Positions 9,077 to 20,472 of a stretch of 64,000 nt of DNA are shown piece by piece (the stretch's first letter is position 1; each line of letters starts with the position of its first letter). The notes beneath the pieces are model-generated. The model did not search any database, was not told the DNA's origin, and saw only the letters and a list, made by a program, of their open reading frames with translations. This stretch comes from Methanobacteriota archaeon. Its GTDB lineage: Archaea > Thermoplasmatota > Thermoplasmata > RBG-16-68-12. The stretch is taken from contig VBLS01000110.1 in the NCBI GenBank assembly GCA_005878635.1, positions 9,689-73,688 of the forward strand. Reading direction: 5' to 3'. The position numbers and the translations under genes were made by a program.

Positions 9077-9806
9077 GCGGATCCCCTTCATCATGCGGGA
9101 CCTCGCGGCTCGATACCTCCCCGCAGGGGACCTTCATCAAGGAGAGACCGCCCTCGCGAAGATCGTCGCGGAACGGGAAGATCCGTTCCTCGTCCTCATT
9201 TCGACGATCCTGTCCCAGCGAACTCGAGACGAGATGACGGAGCGGGCGTCGCGACAGCTGTTCGCGAAATATGACACGCCCCGCGCCCTCGCGGATGCAG
9301 ATCCCGGGGATCTCGAGCGCTTGATTAAGCCGGTGGGGTTCTACCGGCAGAAGGCGGTCCAAATCCAAAAGGTTAGCCGGGTCCTCCTCGATCGATATGG
9401 GGGCGACGTGCCGGCAACCTACGACGAGCTCATTGCGCTTCCCCAGGTCGGGCCGAAGACCGCGAACTGCGTCCTCGTCTACGGCTTCGGAGAACCGCGG
9501 ATCCCGACGGACACCCACGTCCATCGCGTGAGCAACCGGCTCGGACTCGTTCGCACGAAGACCCCCGCGGCGACCGAGAAGCGACTGATGCGCACCGTCT
9601 CGAAGGAGTACTGGCTCCATATCAACGAGCTGTTCATCCGTTTCGGAAAAGACCTCTGTCGGCCAATCGGCCCCCAGTGCCCGCGGTGTTCCTTCACGGA
9701 CTTCTGCCGGTTCTACCCACGGACAAAGTGGGGGAAACTGGTGTCGAAGACCGCCCGACGAGCGCAGGTTCATCGGTCTCGACGACCTTCCAGGACCCAT
9801 GATTGA
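9051..9806 (+). CDS. nth: endonuclease III (base-excision repair DNA glycosylase/AP lyase)
   Basis: This helix-hairpin-helix DNA glycosylase removes oxidised pyrimidines and cleaves the AP site. All key features are present: the HhH motif LPQVGPKTANC with catalytic Lys136, catalytic Asp154 in TDTHVHRV, and a [4Fe-4S] cluster from Cys203, Cys210, Cys213 and Cys219 (spacing 6-2-5). The C-terminal tail of about 28 residues after the cluster is basic and could contact DNA. The reading frame starts inside the end of folC and ends 8 bp inside the start of the next gene, so the three genes form a tight operon, although their functions are unrelated. Confidence 0.93.
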   Translation: MTTSASIRERIPFIMRDLAARYLPAGDLHQGETALAKIVAEREDPFLVLISTILSQRTRDEMTERASRQLFAKYDTPRALADADPGDLERLIKPVGFYRQKAVQIQKVSRVLLDRYGGDVPATYDELIALPQVGPKTANCVLVYGFGEPRIPTDTHVHRVSNRLGLVRTKTPAATEKRLMRTVSKEYWLHINELFIRFGKDLCRPIGPQCPRCSFTDFCRFYPRTKWGKLVSKTARRAQVHRSRRPSRTHD

Positions 9807-11160
9807 TCCGGCAGAACGCGCGAAAATCTATTCCGTGCTGGATGGCCGTTCCGAGGATTTTGTAACCCTGCTGTCGGACTACATTCGCGTTCCGACGATT
9901 TCGGCCCACGGGACCAAGTTTCAGGAAGGCGCTGAAGCTACGCGGAAGGTCCTTGAGACCGCGGGGGCGACCGCCCGTTTGGTCCCCGAAAAGGGTGGCC
10001 CGCCGGTCGTCATCGGCGAGATCGAGGATGATTCGACTTCACCTTGGGTGATCCTCTATAACCATTACGACGTCCAGCCCGTCGATCCGCTTGACGAGTG
10101 GACGTCCGATCCATTTGACCCCGTCGTCCGGGATGGCAAGCTGTACGGCCGAGGTGCCTCGGACACGAAAGGGAACACGGTCGCGCAAGCCCTCGCGGTG
10201 CAGGCGATCCGAGAAGTCGTTGGTCGCCTCCCGGTAAACGTCCGGTTCTTCATCGATGGCGAGGAGGAGAGTGGAAGCCCGCACCTGCTGCCGTTCGCAG
10301 AGGCCCATCCGGAGTTGTTCCGGGGCCTCGGGGCGACGATCGAGGCGGCCGCACACACGCGAGACGGGAAGCCCTCCATCAGCCTCGGCTCCAAAGGTAT
10401 CCTGAGCGTCGACCTCGAGGTGCGGACGTCCAACGTGGATCAGCATTCGTCCTTGGCGACCGTCATCCCGAATGCCGCGTGGCGGCTCATTGCGGCCCTT
10501 CGCAGCCTGCGGTCGGAGAATGGAAAAATCCTCATCGCCGGTTTCTTGGACGGTGTCCCTCCTCCCGACCCGGAGATGCTCCGGTATCTACGAAAGAACA
10601 CGTCGGATCCACTCTCGTACAAGGACGAGTTCGGGGCTCGGGAGATCTTCGGCGGGAAGACTCGCTACGCGCGTCTCAAGCGGGCTGCGTACGGCACGAC
10701 CTGCACGATCGACGGAATTTGGAGCGGCTATATGGGGCCGGGCCACAAGACCGTGAACCCGGCCGTCGCTCACGCGAAGCTCGACTTCCGCCTTCTTCCG
10801 GGACAGAGGCCCGATGCGATCTTCGACCGACTCGTTGCCCATCTCCGAACCAAAGGGTTCTCGGACGTCAAGGTCGACAAAGACTCCGTGTTCGAACCCG
10901 CCTCCTGTGCAATCTCGGAACGCCTTCCGCAGGCCATTTTGGCCGCGACCCGGGAAGTCTACGGCACGGAGCCGAACGTGTTCCCTTGGTCCTACGGCTC
11001 CTCGACCACGTGGTACTTCACTCGGATGGGGACGCCCGCTCCCCACGGGCCGGGGGTCGGATACCAAGGGAGCCGCGCCCACGCCCCGAACGAGCAGATT
11101 CGCCTTCAGGACGCCGGGCGCTCGATGAAGGCCACGGCCGGGATGCTCATGGTCCTCTGA
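9799..11160 (+). CDS. M20-family metallopeptidase (dipeptidase/deacylase type)
   Basis: This is a di-zinc peptidase of the M20 family, acting in the cytoplasm on dipeptides or N-acyl amino acids. Metal ligands and catalytic residues are visible: NHYDVQP (first His), GRGASDTKGN (bridging Asp) and GEEESGS (catalytic Glu and ligand Glu). Another conserved His is in GPGVGYQGSRAHAPNEQI near the C-terminus. A dimerisation domain sits between the two halves (about residues 205-330). The 453-residue length favours the carnosinase/dipeptidase branch over ArgE or DapE. It overlaps nth by 8 bp. The gene after it encodes an epimerase-type enzyme known to act on dipeptides in other organisms, so a peptide-breakdown pairing is plausible but inferred. 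Confidence 0.86.
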   Translation: MIDPAERAKIYSVLDGRSEDFVTLLSDYIRVPTISAHGTKFQEGAEATRKVLETAGATARLVPEKGGPPVVIGEIEDDSTSPWVILYNHYDVQPVDPLDEWTSDPFDPVVRDGKLYGRGASDTKGNTVAQALAVQAIREVVGRLPVNVRFFIDGEEESGSPHLLPFAEAHPELFRGLGATIEAAAHTRDGKPSISLGSKGILSVDLEVRTSNVDQHSSLATVIPNAAWRLIAALRSLRSENGKILIAGFLDGVPPPDPEMLRYLRKNTSDPLSYKDEFGAREIFGGKTRYARLKRAAYGTTCTIDGIWSGYMGPGHKTVNPAVAHAKLDFRLLPGQRPDAIFDRLVAHLRTKGFSDVKVDKDSVFEPASCAISERLPQAILAATREVYGTEPNVFPWSYGSSTTWYFTRMGTPAPHGPGVGYQGSRAHAPNEQIRLQDAGRSMKATAGMLMVL

Positions 11161-11298
11161 TTGACCCGTGGGGTCCTTCGACAGCGATTAGCTCGAGATG
11201 GCGTCCGACCGTCAAGACCGAAACGCGAAGCGACGTCGCGGGTTCTGAAATTTGAATGCCTAGGTTTCATATTGTCCATCTCCACTGCGGGACGCGTC

Positions 11299-12360
11299 AT
11301 GCGAATTGACCTGATGGAATTTCTTCCTGTGACCCTGCAACGAAAGGAGGCGTTTACGATCGCAAAGGCATCGTCCGCGATTTCGGAAGTGGTGTTCCTC
11401 GCCGTGCATTCAGGGAAGCGCACCGGACACGGGGTGGCTGCGCCCACGGATGTCACCCGCGAGAACGTCCACTCCGTGCTCAACACCCTTCAAGCCTTCT
11501 CCCGGGCCCTCCCGGGCGTGGAATTCGAGAAACCGTTTCAGCTCCAAGAGCGGATGGACAAGCTCGCCGCGAATCAGCCCAGCGCGCGGGCCGCCCTCGA
11601 AATGGCGTTGTTCGACCTCGCCGCTCAGGCGGCCGGCGTACCGCTCTACGCCTACCTGGGAGGTCGGCGGGATCGGATGCCGACCGACATGACGATCGGG
11701 ATCATGGACACGGATGCCGCCGTCGACCGGGCCCGGCGATGGGTGCAGGTCGGCTTTCAGGCCCTGAAAATCAAGGTCGGGCGGGATTGGAAGGCCGATG
11801 CGAAACGCGTGAAGGCGATCCGTGACGCCGTGGGCAAGAAGGTCGAGCTCCGCGTCGACGGGAACCAAGGTTACTCGTGGACCGATGCGCTGGCCTTCGC
11901 GCGGTATGCTCGGTCCGAGGATGTCGCGTTCTTCGAGCAGCCGGTCTCCGTCGACGATTGGGAAGGGATGCGGGCCCTGACCGAATCGTCCCCGATCCCC
12001 ATCATGGCCGACGAGATGGTCCTCACGCCTGAGGACGTCAAGAAACTCCGATGGAGCAACGCCGCGCGCGCCGTGAATATGAAGCTGATGAAGCACGGCG
12101 GCATCTTGCGGTCGATGGAAATCAACACGCTCTGCGAATCCGCCGGCTACCCGACGATGGTGGGATGCATGGGCGAGCCGCAGCTCTCGATCGCCGCCGG
12201 CCTGCACTTCGCGCTCGCGCAGAAGAACGTGCGGTGGCTGGACCTCGATTCACACTTCAAGTTCGCCTCGGATCCCTCATCCGGCTTGAGGTTCGAGAAC
12301 GGGCAATTGATCGCGCCTTCCGGGCCGGGCCTGGGCATCGACGTGCAATTCCCGAACTGA
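11299..12360 (+). CDS. enolase-superfamily enzyme, dipeptide epimerase-like
   Basis: This is a TIM-barrel enzyme of the muconate-lactonizing/dipeptide-epimerase branch of the enolase superfamily. It shows the second-strand KIK acid/base motif (ALKIKVGRD), metal ligands in RVDGNQGY, FFEQPV and MADEMV, and the opposite-face Lys in VNMKLMKHGG. This set fits dipeptide epimerases better than enolase or mandelate racemase, but substrate cannot be assigned from sequence alone. I start at the ATG giving MRIDLMEF because the capping domain begins there; the 46 extra codons upstream look non-coding. It follows the M20 peptidase by about 140 bp and is convergent with gyrA. Confidence 0.83.
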   Translation: MRIDLMEFLPVTLQRKEAFTIAKASSAISEVVFLAVHSGKRTGHGVAAPTDVTRENVHSVLNTLQAFSRALPGVEFEKPFQLQERMDKLAANQPSARAALEMALFDLAAQAAGVPLYAYLGGRRDRMPTDMTIGIMDTDAAVDRARRWVQVGFQALKIKVGRDWKADAKRVKAIRDAVGKKVELRVDGNQGYSWTDALAFARYARSEDVAFFEQPVSVDDWEGMRALTESSPIPIMADEMVLTPEDVKKLRWSNAARAVNMKLMKHGGILRSMEINTLCESAGYPTMVGCMGEPQLSIAAGLHFALAQKNVRWLDLDSHFKFASDPSSGLRFENGQLIAPSGPGLGIDVQFPN

Positions 12361-12378
12361 GCCACGCTCTCGCCTAGG

Positions 12379-14874
12379 CTACGCCGGCGAAGACGGTTCC
12401 CCAACCGCCTCCGCTTCCTCTTTCGGTCGCACGAGTCGCACGACGGCGGTGACCTTGTCCCCTTCGTTCAGGCGCTGGATCCGCACGCCACGCGCGGCCC
12501 GTCCGGTTTCGCGGATATCCTGGACGGGACACCGGATGACGATGCCACCGACCGTGGTGACCAAAAGCTCGTCGTCGGCCTCGACTTCGAGGACCGCGAC
12601 GACAGGGCTCTTCGCGATCTTCATGTTCGTCGTCACGACGCCCTGGCTCCCGCGCCGGGTCTTGCGGTACTCCTTCACCTTCGTCCGCTTGCCGTATCCG
12701 GTCTCGAGGACGGTCAGGAGTTCGGCCTCTTCGCTCCGCACGAGGGCCATCGAGATGACGCGATCCTCTTTTCGGAGCCGCATCCCACGGACGCCCGCCG
12801 CGGTCCTCCCCATCGGGCGGACCTCGGTGAGCGGGAACCGGTTCGCGTAGCCCCCGGCGGATGCCAGGATGACCTCCTCGTCTCCGTCCGCGATCCGGGC
12901 CTCCACGAGTTCGTCCCCGGGGTTCAGCGCGATGGCCCGGATTCCCCGGATGTTCGGTCGCTTGAAGGAATCGAGGCGCGTCCGTTTGATCTTCCCGAGT
13001 TTCGTCGCGAACACGATCGTGCGACGTTCGTCGAACTCCCGCACCGCGATCATGTCCAGGATCCGCTCACTCGGTTCCAATCGCGGCAGTAGGTTCACGA
13101 TCGGCTTGCCTTTGGCATAACGACTTCCGACGGGGAGCCGATAGGTCTTGAGCCAGTAGCACTGCCCCTCGCTCGAGAAGAATAGGATGTAGTCGTGGGT
13201 CGACGCCGTGAAGAGGTTGACGACGAAGTCCTCCTCCTTCGTCTCCATCCCCGTCACTCCTTTGCCGCCCCGACGCTGCGTATGGTACATCTGCGACGGA
13301 ACGCGTTTGATGTAGCCCGTGTTCGTGATCGGGACGACGACGTGCTCGTCGGGGATCAGGTCCTCGATCTCCATGTCGAAGGCCTCGGCCTCGACTTTCG
13401 TCCGGCGTTCGTCTCCGTACTCCTCCTTCATCTCGAGGAGCTCGGCCTTGATGATGTCCAAGACCTGTTCTCGGGAGGCGAGGATGGCCTCGAGTCCCTC
13501 GATGTTCTTCTTGAGGCCCGTCTGCTCGGCCCGGAGCTTCTCGATCTCGAGTCCGGTGAGCTGCCGCAAGGCCATGGCGAGGATCGCCTTCGCCTGCGCC
13601 TCGGACAGCAGGTACCGGCTCGTGAGTCCGGCCTCGGCCTCCGCCGCATCTCGGGCCCGCCGAATCAGGCGGATCACCTCATCGAGGTGGTCGACCGCGG
13701 TGATGAGACCCTCGACGATATGGAGCCGCTCGCGGGCCTTCCGGAGGTCGAACTCCGTCCGCCGCCGGACGATCATGACGCGATGGTCGACGTGGGATTG
13801 GAGGACCTCTTTCAGCGTCAGGACCTTCGGCTCGCCGCCGACCAGGGCCAGGTTGATCACGCCGAAGGTCTGCTCCATCTGCGTGTGATGGTACAGCTGA
13901 TTCAGCACCACATCTTCGACGGCGTCGCGCTTCAACTCGAGGACGACCCGCATGCCTTCCCGGTCGCTCTCGTCCCGGAGGTCCACGACGCCCTCGATCT
14001 TCTTCGACTTGACCAGGAGGGCGATCGATTCGACGAGGGCCGCCTTGTTGACGAGGTACGGGATCTCCGTGATGACGATCCGGGCCTTGTCGTGGCCGGC
14101 CTCCTCAACGTGCGCCGCCGCCCGGATGCTGATCAGCCCGCGGCCGGTCTTGTAGGCCTCAGTCACGCCCGCCGCTCCGTACAGGATGCCGCCCGTTGGG
14201 AAATCCGGACCCCGGATGGGCCCGGCCTCGGGGTTGTAGAGGTCCTGCAGCTCCGCGGCGGGATTGCCGATGAGGAGGACCAGGGCGTCCACGACTTCGC
14301 CGAGGTTGTGCGGCGGGATGTTCGTCGCCATCCCGACCGCGATCCCGCTGGATCCGTTCACGAGCAGGTTCGGGAACTTCGACGGCAGGACGACCGGTTC
14401 CCGCATCGTCCCGTCGAAGTTGTCCATCCAGTCGACCGTGTCCTTCTCGAGGTCTTGCAGGATCTCTTCCGCGACCTTCGAGAGCCGGCATTCCGTGTAC
14501 CGCATCGCGGCGGGCTCGTCCTCCGTGCTGCCCCAGTTCCCCTGCCCCTGGACGAGCGGGTAGCGGAGGGAGAAGGCCTGCACCATGCGCGCGAGGGCGT
14601 CGTAGATCGCAGTGTCGCCATGGGGATGGTATCGACCGAGGCAGTCCCCCACCACGCGCGCGGCCTTCCGCCATTGGCTCGTCGACGACGCGCCCGTCTC
14701 GTTCATCGTGTGCAGGATGCGCCGCTGGACCGGCTTCAGTCCGTCCCGGACGTCCGGCAGGGCCCGGCCCACGATGACGGACATCGCGTAGTCGATGTAC
14801 GACCGGTGCATTTCCTCTTCAATCGGTCGCGGTCGGATTCGCCGCGACGGTTCTTGCGTGGCCTCGTCCGGCAT
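12379..14874 (-). CDS. gyrA: DNA gyrase subunit A
   Basis: GyrA forms the DNA-cleaving core of the A2B2 gyrase that introduces negative supercoils. The catalytic Tyr126 lies in [10 protein letters not shown]. The quinolone-sensitive region reads HGDTAIYD, with Thr88 and Asp92 at the E. coli Ser83 and Asp87 positions. The C-terminal beta-pinwheel starts near residue 510 and contains an intact GyrA box QRRGGKG (about 535), the element required to wrap DNA and supercoil, so this is gyrase rather than topoisomerase IV. The tail is acidic. The gene follows gyrB with a 7-bp gap and is surely cotranscribed. Gyrase in euryarchaea is generally regarded as an ancient acquisition from bacteria. Confidence 0.97.
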   Translation of the reverse strand: MPDEATQEPSRRIRPRPIEEEMHRSYIDYAMSVIVGRALPDVRDGLKPVQRRILHTMNETGASSTSQWRKAARVVGDCLGRYHPHGDTAIYDALARMVQAFSLRYPLVQGQGNWGSTEDEPAAMRYTECRLSKVAEEILQDLEKDTVDWMDNFDGTMREPVVLPSKFPNLLVNGSSGIAVGMATNIPPHNLGEVVDALVLLIGNPAAELQDLYNPEAGPIRGPDFPTGGILYGAAGVTEAYKTGRGLISIRAAAHVEEAGHDKARIVITEIPYLVNKAALVESIALLVKSKKIEGVVDLRDESDREGMRVVLELKRDAVEDVVLNQLYHHTQMEQTFGVINLALVGGEPKVLTLKEVLQSHVDHRVMIVRRRTEFDLRKARERLHIVEGLITAVDHLDEVIRLIRRARDAAEAEAGLTSRYLLSEAQAKAILAMALRQLTGLEIEKLRAEQTGLKKNIEGLEAILASREQVLDIIKAELLEMKEEYGDERRTKVEAEAFDMEIEDLIPDEHVVVPITNTGYIKRVPSQMYHTQRRGGKGVTGMETKEEDFVVNLFTASTHDYILFFSSEGQCYWLKTYRLPVGSRYAKGKPIVNLLPRLEPSERILDMIAVREFDERRTIVFATKLGKIKRTRLDSFKRPNIRGIRAIALNPGDELVEARIADGDEEVILASAGGYANRFPLTEVRPMGRTAAGVRGMRLRKEDRVISMALVRSEEAELLTVLETGYGKRTKVKEYRKTRRGSQGVVTTNMKIAKSPVVAVLEVEADDELLVTTVGGIVIRCPVQDIRETGRAARGVRIQRLNEGDKVTAVVRLVRPKEEAEAVGEPSSPA

Positions 14875-14881
14875 CGCTCAC

Positions 14882-16780
<1,899 letters not shown>

Positions 16781-17011
16781 CTATTTCGCAACCTCAAGAT
16801 TGGCTGCCAAGGCCCTCTCGCAGCCCATCCCAAATGACGCGCCAAGTATACGGTGGGTATTGATAAAGGTTCGGACCCTGGTTTCTATGGAGAAAACAGG
16901 CCCTTTGGACCGGTCTCTTTCTTTAAGTACTTTAGCACGGCCTCGAACAGCCCCCCATTCTCAACTTCGAGAATGGCGGAGAAGGGCCCCAAACGGGCCC
17001 AAAAAATCGCT

Positions 17012-18421
17012 TCATTTGAGCTTCCAACGGACGCCGTCGCGGGCATCTTCGAGCACGATGCCGACGGCCGCGAGCGCGTCCCGGATTCGGTCGGCCGTGG
17101 CGAAGTCTTTTCGCTTCCTCGCATCCTCGCGCAGTCCCACGATCAGGTCCAAGACGCCGTCGAGTCGGTCGGTTTCCGAAGGCTTCATTTGGAACAGGCC
17201 GAGGACGTCCCCGAACGTCCGAAAAGCCTCGGCGGCACCGTCGAGCGGTCCTCGGCCGACGCCACTCTCGATCGCCTTGTTCACGTCCCGCGCAAATTCG
17301 AATAGGACCGCAATCGCCTCGCGAGTGTTGAAGTCGTCCGACATCGCGGCGTCGAAGGCCGCGAGAGAATTCTTCGTCGCATCTCGGAGCCCCGGATCCG
17401 CTTTCCCCTTCGGCGGCGCTCGGCGACGCTCAGCCTCGACCGAGCGAACCGTTTCCCGGAGGCGCTCGTAGGAGCGCTTGGCTTCTTCGAGCAGTTCGGG
17501 GGCGAAGTCGATCGGGCCTCGGTACTGCACGTTGATCAGGAAGAACCGGAGGACCTCGGGCTCGTATCGCTCGAGGGCCGCTTGGACTGGCCAAAAGTTG
17601 CCGAGGGACTTGTGCATCTCGGCGCCGCTCACCATGACCATGCCGCCGTGCATCCAGTACCGGACGAAGGGTGTGACACCGGTGAAGGATTCCGCCTGGG
17701 CAATCTCCGCCTCGTGGTGGGGGAAGGCGAGTTCCGTGCCGCCGCCGTGCAGGTCGTACTGCACCCCGAAGTGACGGATTGTGATCGCGGTGTCCTCGAT
17801 GTGCCAGCCGGGCCGGCCCGGTCCCCAGGGACTCTCCCACGCCGGCTCCCCCGGCTTCTGGGCCCTCCAGAGGACGAAGTCCGCCGGATGCCGCTTGCGC
17901 TCCTCGATCTCGATGCGGGCACCCGGGCGGAGCTCCTCCACTTTCTGGCCGCTGAGTTTGCCCCATCCGGAGAAGGTCGTCGTGTCGAAATAGACGCTCT
18001 TGTCTTCCGCGACGTAGGCGTGTCCCTTCCTGATGAGGCCTTGAATCTGTTCCACGATCTCGTCGATGTAGTCCGTCGCGAACGCGTACACGTCGACCGA
18101 CGTGCACTGCAGCCGCTCCATCACGTCCCGGAATTCCGCGAAATACTGCGCGACGATGTCGTCCCAGGCCCGCCTGGTCGACTTCATCTTCGCGATGATC
18201 CGGTCCTCGATGTCCGTCACGTTTTGTAGGTAGAAGACGTGGTAGCCTTTGGAGCGCAAGTACCGGGCGACGACGTCGAACGCGACGTAGGTCTTCGCGT
18301 GGCCCAGGTGGGTCTGATCCTGCGGCGTGATGCCGCAGACGAACATCGACACCCGCTTCCCATGGAGGGGGACGAACGCCTCCTTCTTCCGCGAGAGGGT
18401 GTTGTACACTCGAAGAGGCAT
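17012..18421 (-). CDS. cysS: cysteinyl-tRNA synthetase
   Basis: This class Ia synthetase charges tRNA-Cys with cysteine. The Rossmann-fold signature is HLGH (residues 38-41) and the KMSKS loop appears as EMHKSLGN. Zinc ligands expected from E. coli are Cys29 (FVCGIT), Cys in WHIEC, and His and Glu in FPHHEAEIAQ. Here the second reads WHIEDTA, with Asp in place of Cys; this may be an archaeal variant but alters the usual Cys2-His-Glu site. The anticodon-binding helical domain is complete (469 residues). The tRNA-Cys gene lies 3.5 kb away in the same orientation. Confidence 0.95.
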   Translation of the reverse strand: MPLRVYNTLSRKKEAFVPLHGKRVSMFVCGITPQDQTHLGHAKTYVAFDVVARYLRSKGYHVFYLQNVTDIEDRIIAKMKSTRRAWDDIVAQYFAEFRDVMERLQCTSVDVYAFATDYIDEIVEQIQGLIRKGHAYVAEDKSVYFDTTTFSGWGKLSGQKVEELRPGARIEIEERKRHPADFVLWRAQKPGEPAWESPWGPGRPGWHIEDTAITIRHFGVQYDLHGGGTELAFPHHEAEIAQAESFTGVTPFVRYWMHGGMVMVSGAEMHKSLGNFWPVQAALERYEPEVLRFFLINVQYRGPIDFAPELLEEAKRSYERLRETVRSVEAERRRAPPKGKADPGLRDATKNSLAAFDAAMSDDFNTREAIAVLFEFARDVNKAIESGVGRGPLDGAAEAFRTFGDVLGLFQMKPSETDRLDGVLDLIVGLREDARKRKDFATADRIRDALAAVGIVLEDARDGVRWKLK

Positions 18422-18538
18422 TCTCTCTCCGGATGAGAGGAGCGTGTATTAAGGTTCTTTCCGAGGAAGCCCCGCGGCCCGACCATGCGCGACGGAGATC
18501 CTTTGTCAATGCGAATCGCGGACGCCTGACAACAGCTT

Positions 18539-19297
18539 ATGGAGAGCGGGAGCGGATGCGGTCGGATCATGACGGGCCCCTTTCTCCTTCCGCGCGCGGC
18601 CCGTCGTCGTGCGTTCTGGCCTCGCGAGTTGCGGCGCGGAGCCTTGCTCCTCGGCGTGAGCGCCGCGCTCTTCTGGTCCTCCTTCGCAATCGGCCGATGG
18701 ATCGTCTTCTTCCCCGAGTCCGGCCCGATCTACGTCGACCTGCTCCTCGGCTGGATTGCCGTGATCGTCCATGTCTCGGCGTGGCCAAATCTCTGGGTCG
18801 GTTTGCGCGACCTCCGCGGACGTCAGCCTCGCGACGACCACCCGGTCATCGCCTGGCGCTCCTTCCTGATGACGCTCGTCATGATCGTCGCCGCGGTGGT
18901 GGTCCTCCCGCTCGAGTACCACTCCCTCTCGGCGACGGATGCGTGGATCTTCGTCGCGTATGTGAGCGCTTTCCCATATCTGGGTTGGACGTTCGTCCCG
19001 ATCCTCGCCCTTCACGGCGTCCTCTTCGGTCGGGTCGCTTGGTACCTCGAGTCTCGATCGCGGAGGATCGCGGACGCGGGGGCCATGCTCCTGTTCGCGG
19101 TCGCGGCGGCGACGACCGCGGTGATCTTGCAGAACCCTGGGGAGACCGCGTTCGTGCGTTCGTGGAGCGTCGGCCAGGGATTGCTTCCCGCGGCGGCCCT
19201 TGGCGGATATGTGCTCATCGCCCTCGGGATCACGGCTTCGTCCACGGCACCCTTCGCGCGGGTCCCATCATGGACTCCGCGGCGGACCCGGTGGTAG
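18539..19297 (+). CDS. hypothetical polytopic membrane protein
   Basis: I do not recognise a family. The protein has about six hydrophobic helices (starting near residues 35, 63, 108, 136, 175 and 215), a basic N-terminus rich in Arg, and short charged loops. No catalytic or transport motif is visible. The ATG at 18539 is used; a second ATG ten codons in (MTGPFLLP) is equally possible. It is divergent from cysS and its end faces the cystathionine gamma-lyase gene, 4 bp away in a convergent arrangement. The alternative long frame over the same DNA has Arg/Pro-rich low-complexity composition and is rejected. Confidence 0.6.
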   Translation: MESGSGCGRIMTGPFLLPRAARRRAFWPRELRRGALLLGVSAALFWSSFAIGRWIVFFPESGPIYVDLLLGWIAVIVHVSAWPNLWVGLRDLRGRQPRDDHPVIAWRSFLMTLVMIVAAVVVLPLEYHSLSATDAWIFVAYVSAFPYLGWTFVPILALHGVLFGRVAWYLESRSRRIADAGAMLLFAVAAATTAVILQNPGETAFVRSWSVGQGLLPAAALGGYVLIALGITASSTAPFARVPSWTPRRTRW

Positions 19298-19300
19298 GCC

Positions 19301-20425
19301 TCAGGCCAGGGCCCGTCCCAGGTCGTCCTGCAGATCCTGCGGGTCCTCCAATCCGACGGAGAAGCGGACCAGGCCGTCGGTGATCCCTTGCGCCTGGCGT
19401 TGTTCCTTGGGCACGCTTGAATGCGTCATCGTGGCCGGGTGCTCGATGAGCGACTCGACGCCCCCCAGGCTCTCCGCGAGGATGATGATCTCGAGTTTTC
19501 GCAGGCGGTCCGCGACCTTGGCCGAATCTCGGAGTTCAAAACTGAGCATGCCGCCGAATCCGCGCATCTGTTTCTTCGCGGTCCGATGGCCCGGATCGTC
19601 GGGCAGGCCCGGATAGTGGACCGCGGAGACGGCCTTGTGGCCGCCGAGGAATCGAGCCATCGCCTGGGCGTTGGCGGAGTGCCGTTCCATCCGGATCGCC
19701 AAGGTCTTGATGCCGCGGAGGGTGAGCCAACAGTCGAACGGGCTCGGCACCGCGCCGAGGGCGTTTTGTGCGAACTTCAGTTTCTCGTACAGGTCTCCGC
19801 GGTTCATGATGAGCGCCCCGCCCAAGAGGTCCGCGTGGCCCCCGAGGTACTTCGTCGTGCTATGGACGACGAGGTCGACGCCGAGGCCCAAAGGGTTTTG
19901 CAACGCCGGCGACGCGAAGGTGTTGTCGCACACGCTGACCGCGTCGTGGGCCTTCGAGATCACGGCGAGCTCCCGCAAGTCGGCGACCTTCATGAGGGGG
20001 TTCGTGGGCGACTCCATCCACAACATCTTCGTCTCCGGGCGAAACGCATCCTCGACATCGACGAGGTCCCGCAGGTCCACGAAGGTGGACTCCACTCCGT
20101 ACCCGCTCATGATTCGCGTGAAGATTCGATAGACGCCGCCGTAGCAGTCATCCGTCACCACCGCGTGGTCGCCTTTCTTGAGCAGGGTGAGGGCCGTCGT
20201 GATCGCGCCCATGCCACTGGAGAAGCAGAGGGCCTGCTGGCCCTCCTCGAGGGCCGCGAGGCTCTGCTGGAGCGCATCGCGGGTCGGGTTGTCGCCCCTC
20301 CCGTAGACGTAATCGTGCTGGACCTTCTGGGAGTACGTCGACGTCATGTAGATCGGCGGCGTGACCGCGCCGGTCCGAGGGTCCGGTTCCTGTCCGGCGT
20401 GGATGGCCTTCGTCGCAAAGTGCAT
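19301..20425 (-). CDS. cystathionine gamma-lyase/synthase family PLP enzyme
   Basis: This is a Cys/Met-metabolism PLP enzyme. With a cystathionine beta-synthase directly upstream, the likely role is cystathionine gamma-lyase, splitting cystathionine to cysteine, 2-oxobutyrate and ammonia in reverse transsulfuration. The PLP lysine lies in VVHSTTKYLGGHADLLGG. The phosphate-binding SSGMGAI, and ESPTNPLMKV with DNTFASP, are typical. Length is 374 residues from the ATG giving MHFATKAIHAGQEPD, the normal family start. The longer open frame upstream runs antiparallel to sense in the CBS gene and is spurious. A gamma-synthase (MetB) role cannot be excluded from sequence. Confidence 0.88.
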   Translation of the reverse strand: MHFATKAIHAGQEPDPRTGAVTPPIYMTSTYSQKVQHDYVYGRGDNPTRDALQQSLAALEEGQQALCFSSGMGAITTALTLLKKGDHAVVTDDCYGGVYRIFTRIMSGYGVESTFVDLRDLVDVEDAFRPETKMLWMESPTNPLMKVADLRELAVISKAHDAVSVCDNTFASPALQNPLGLGVDLVVHSTTKYLGGHADLLGGALIMNRGDLYEKLKFAQNALGAVPSPFDCWLTLRGIKTLAIRMERHSANAQAMARFLGGHKAVSAVHYPGLPDDPGHRTAKKQMRGFGGMLSFELRDSAKVADRLRKLEIIILAESLGGVESLIEHPATMTHSSVPKEQRQAQGITDGLVRFSVGLEDPQDLQDDLGRALA

Positions 20426-20472
20426 CGCGATCGCCGCGGGAGGAGTCGCCCGCCTGGCGTAAAAGCCTTGCC

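Noticed and set aside
18433..19383. Alternative plus-strand frame over the membrane-protein gene
   Set aside because: The sequence is Arg/Pro-rich with no membrane pattern; the 252-residue frame has clear hydrophobic helices.
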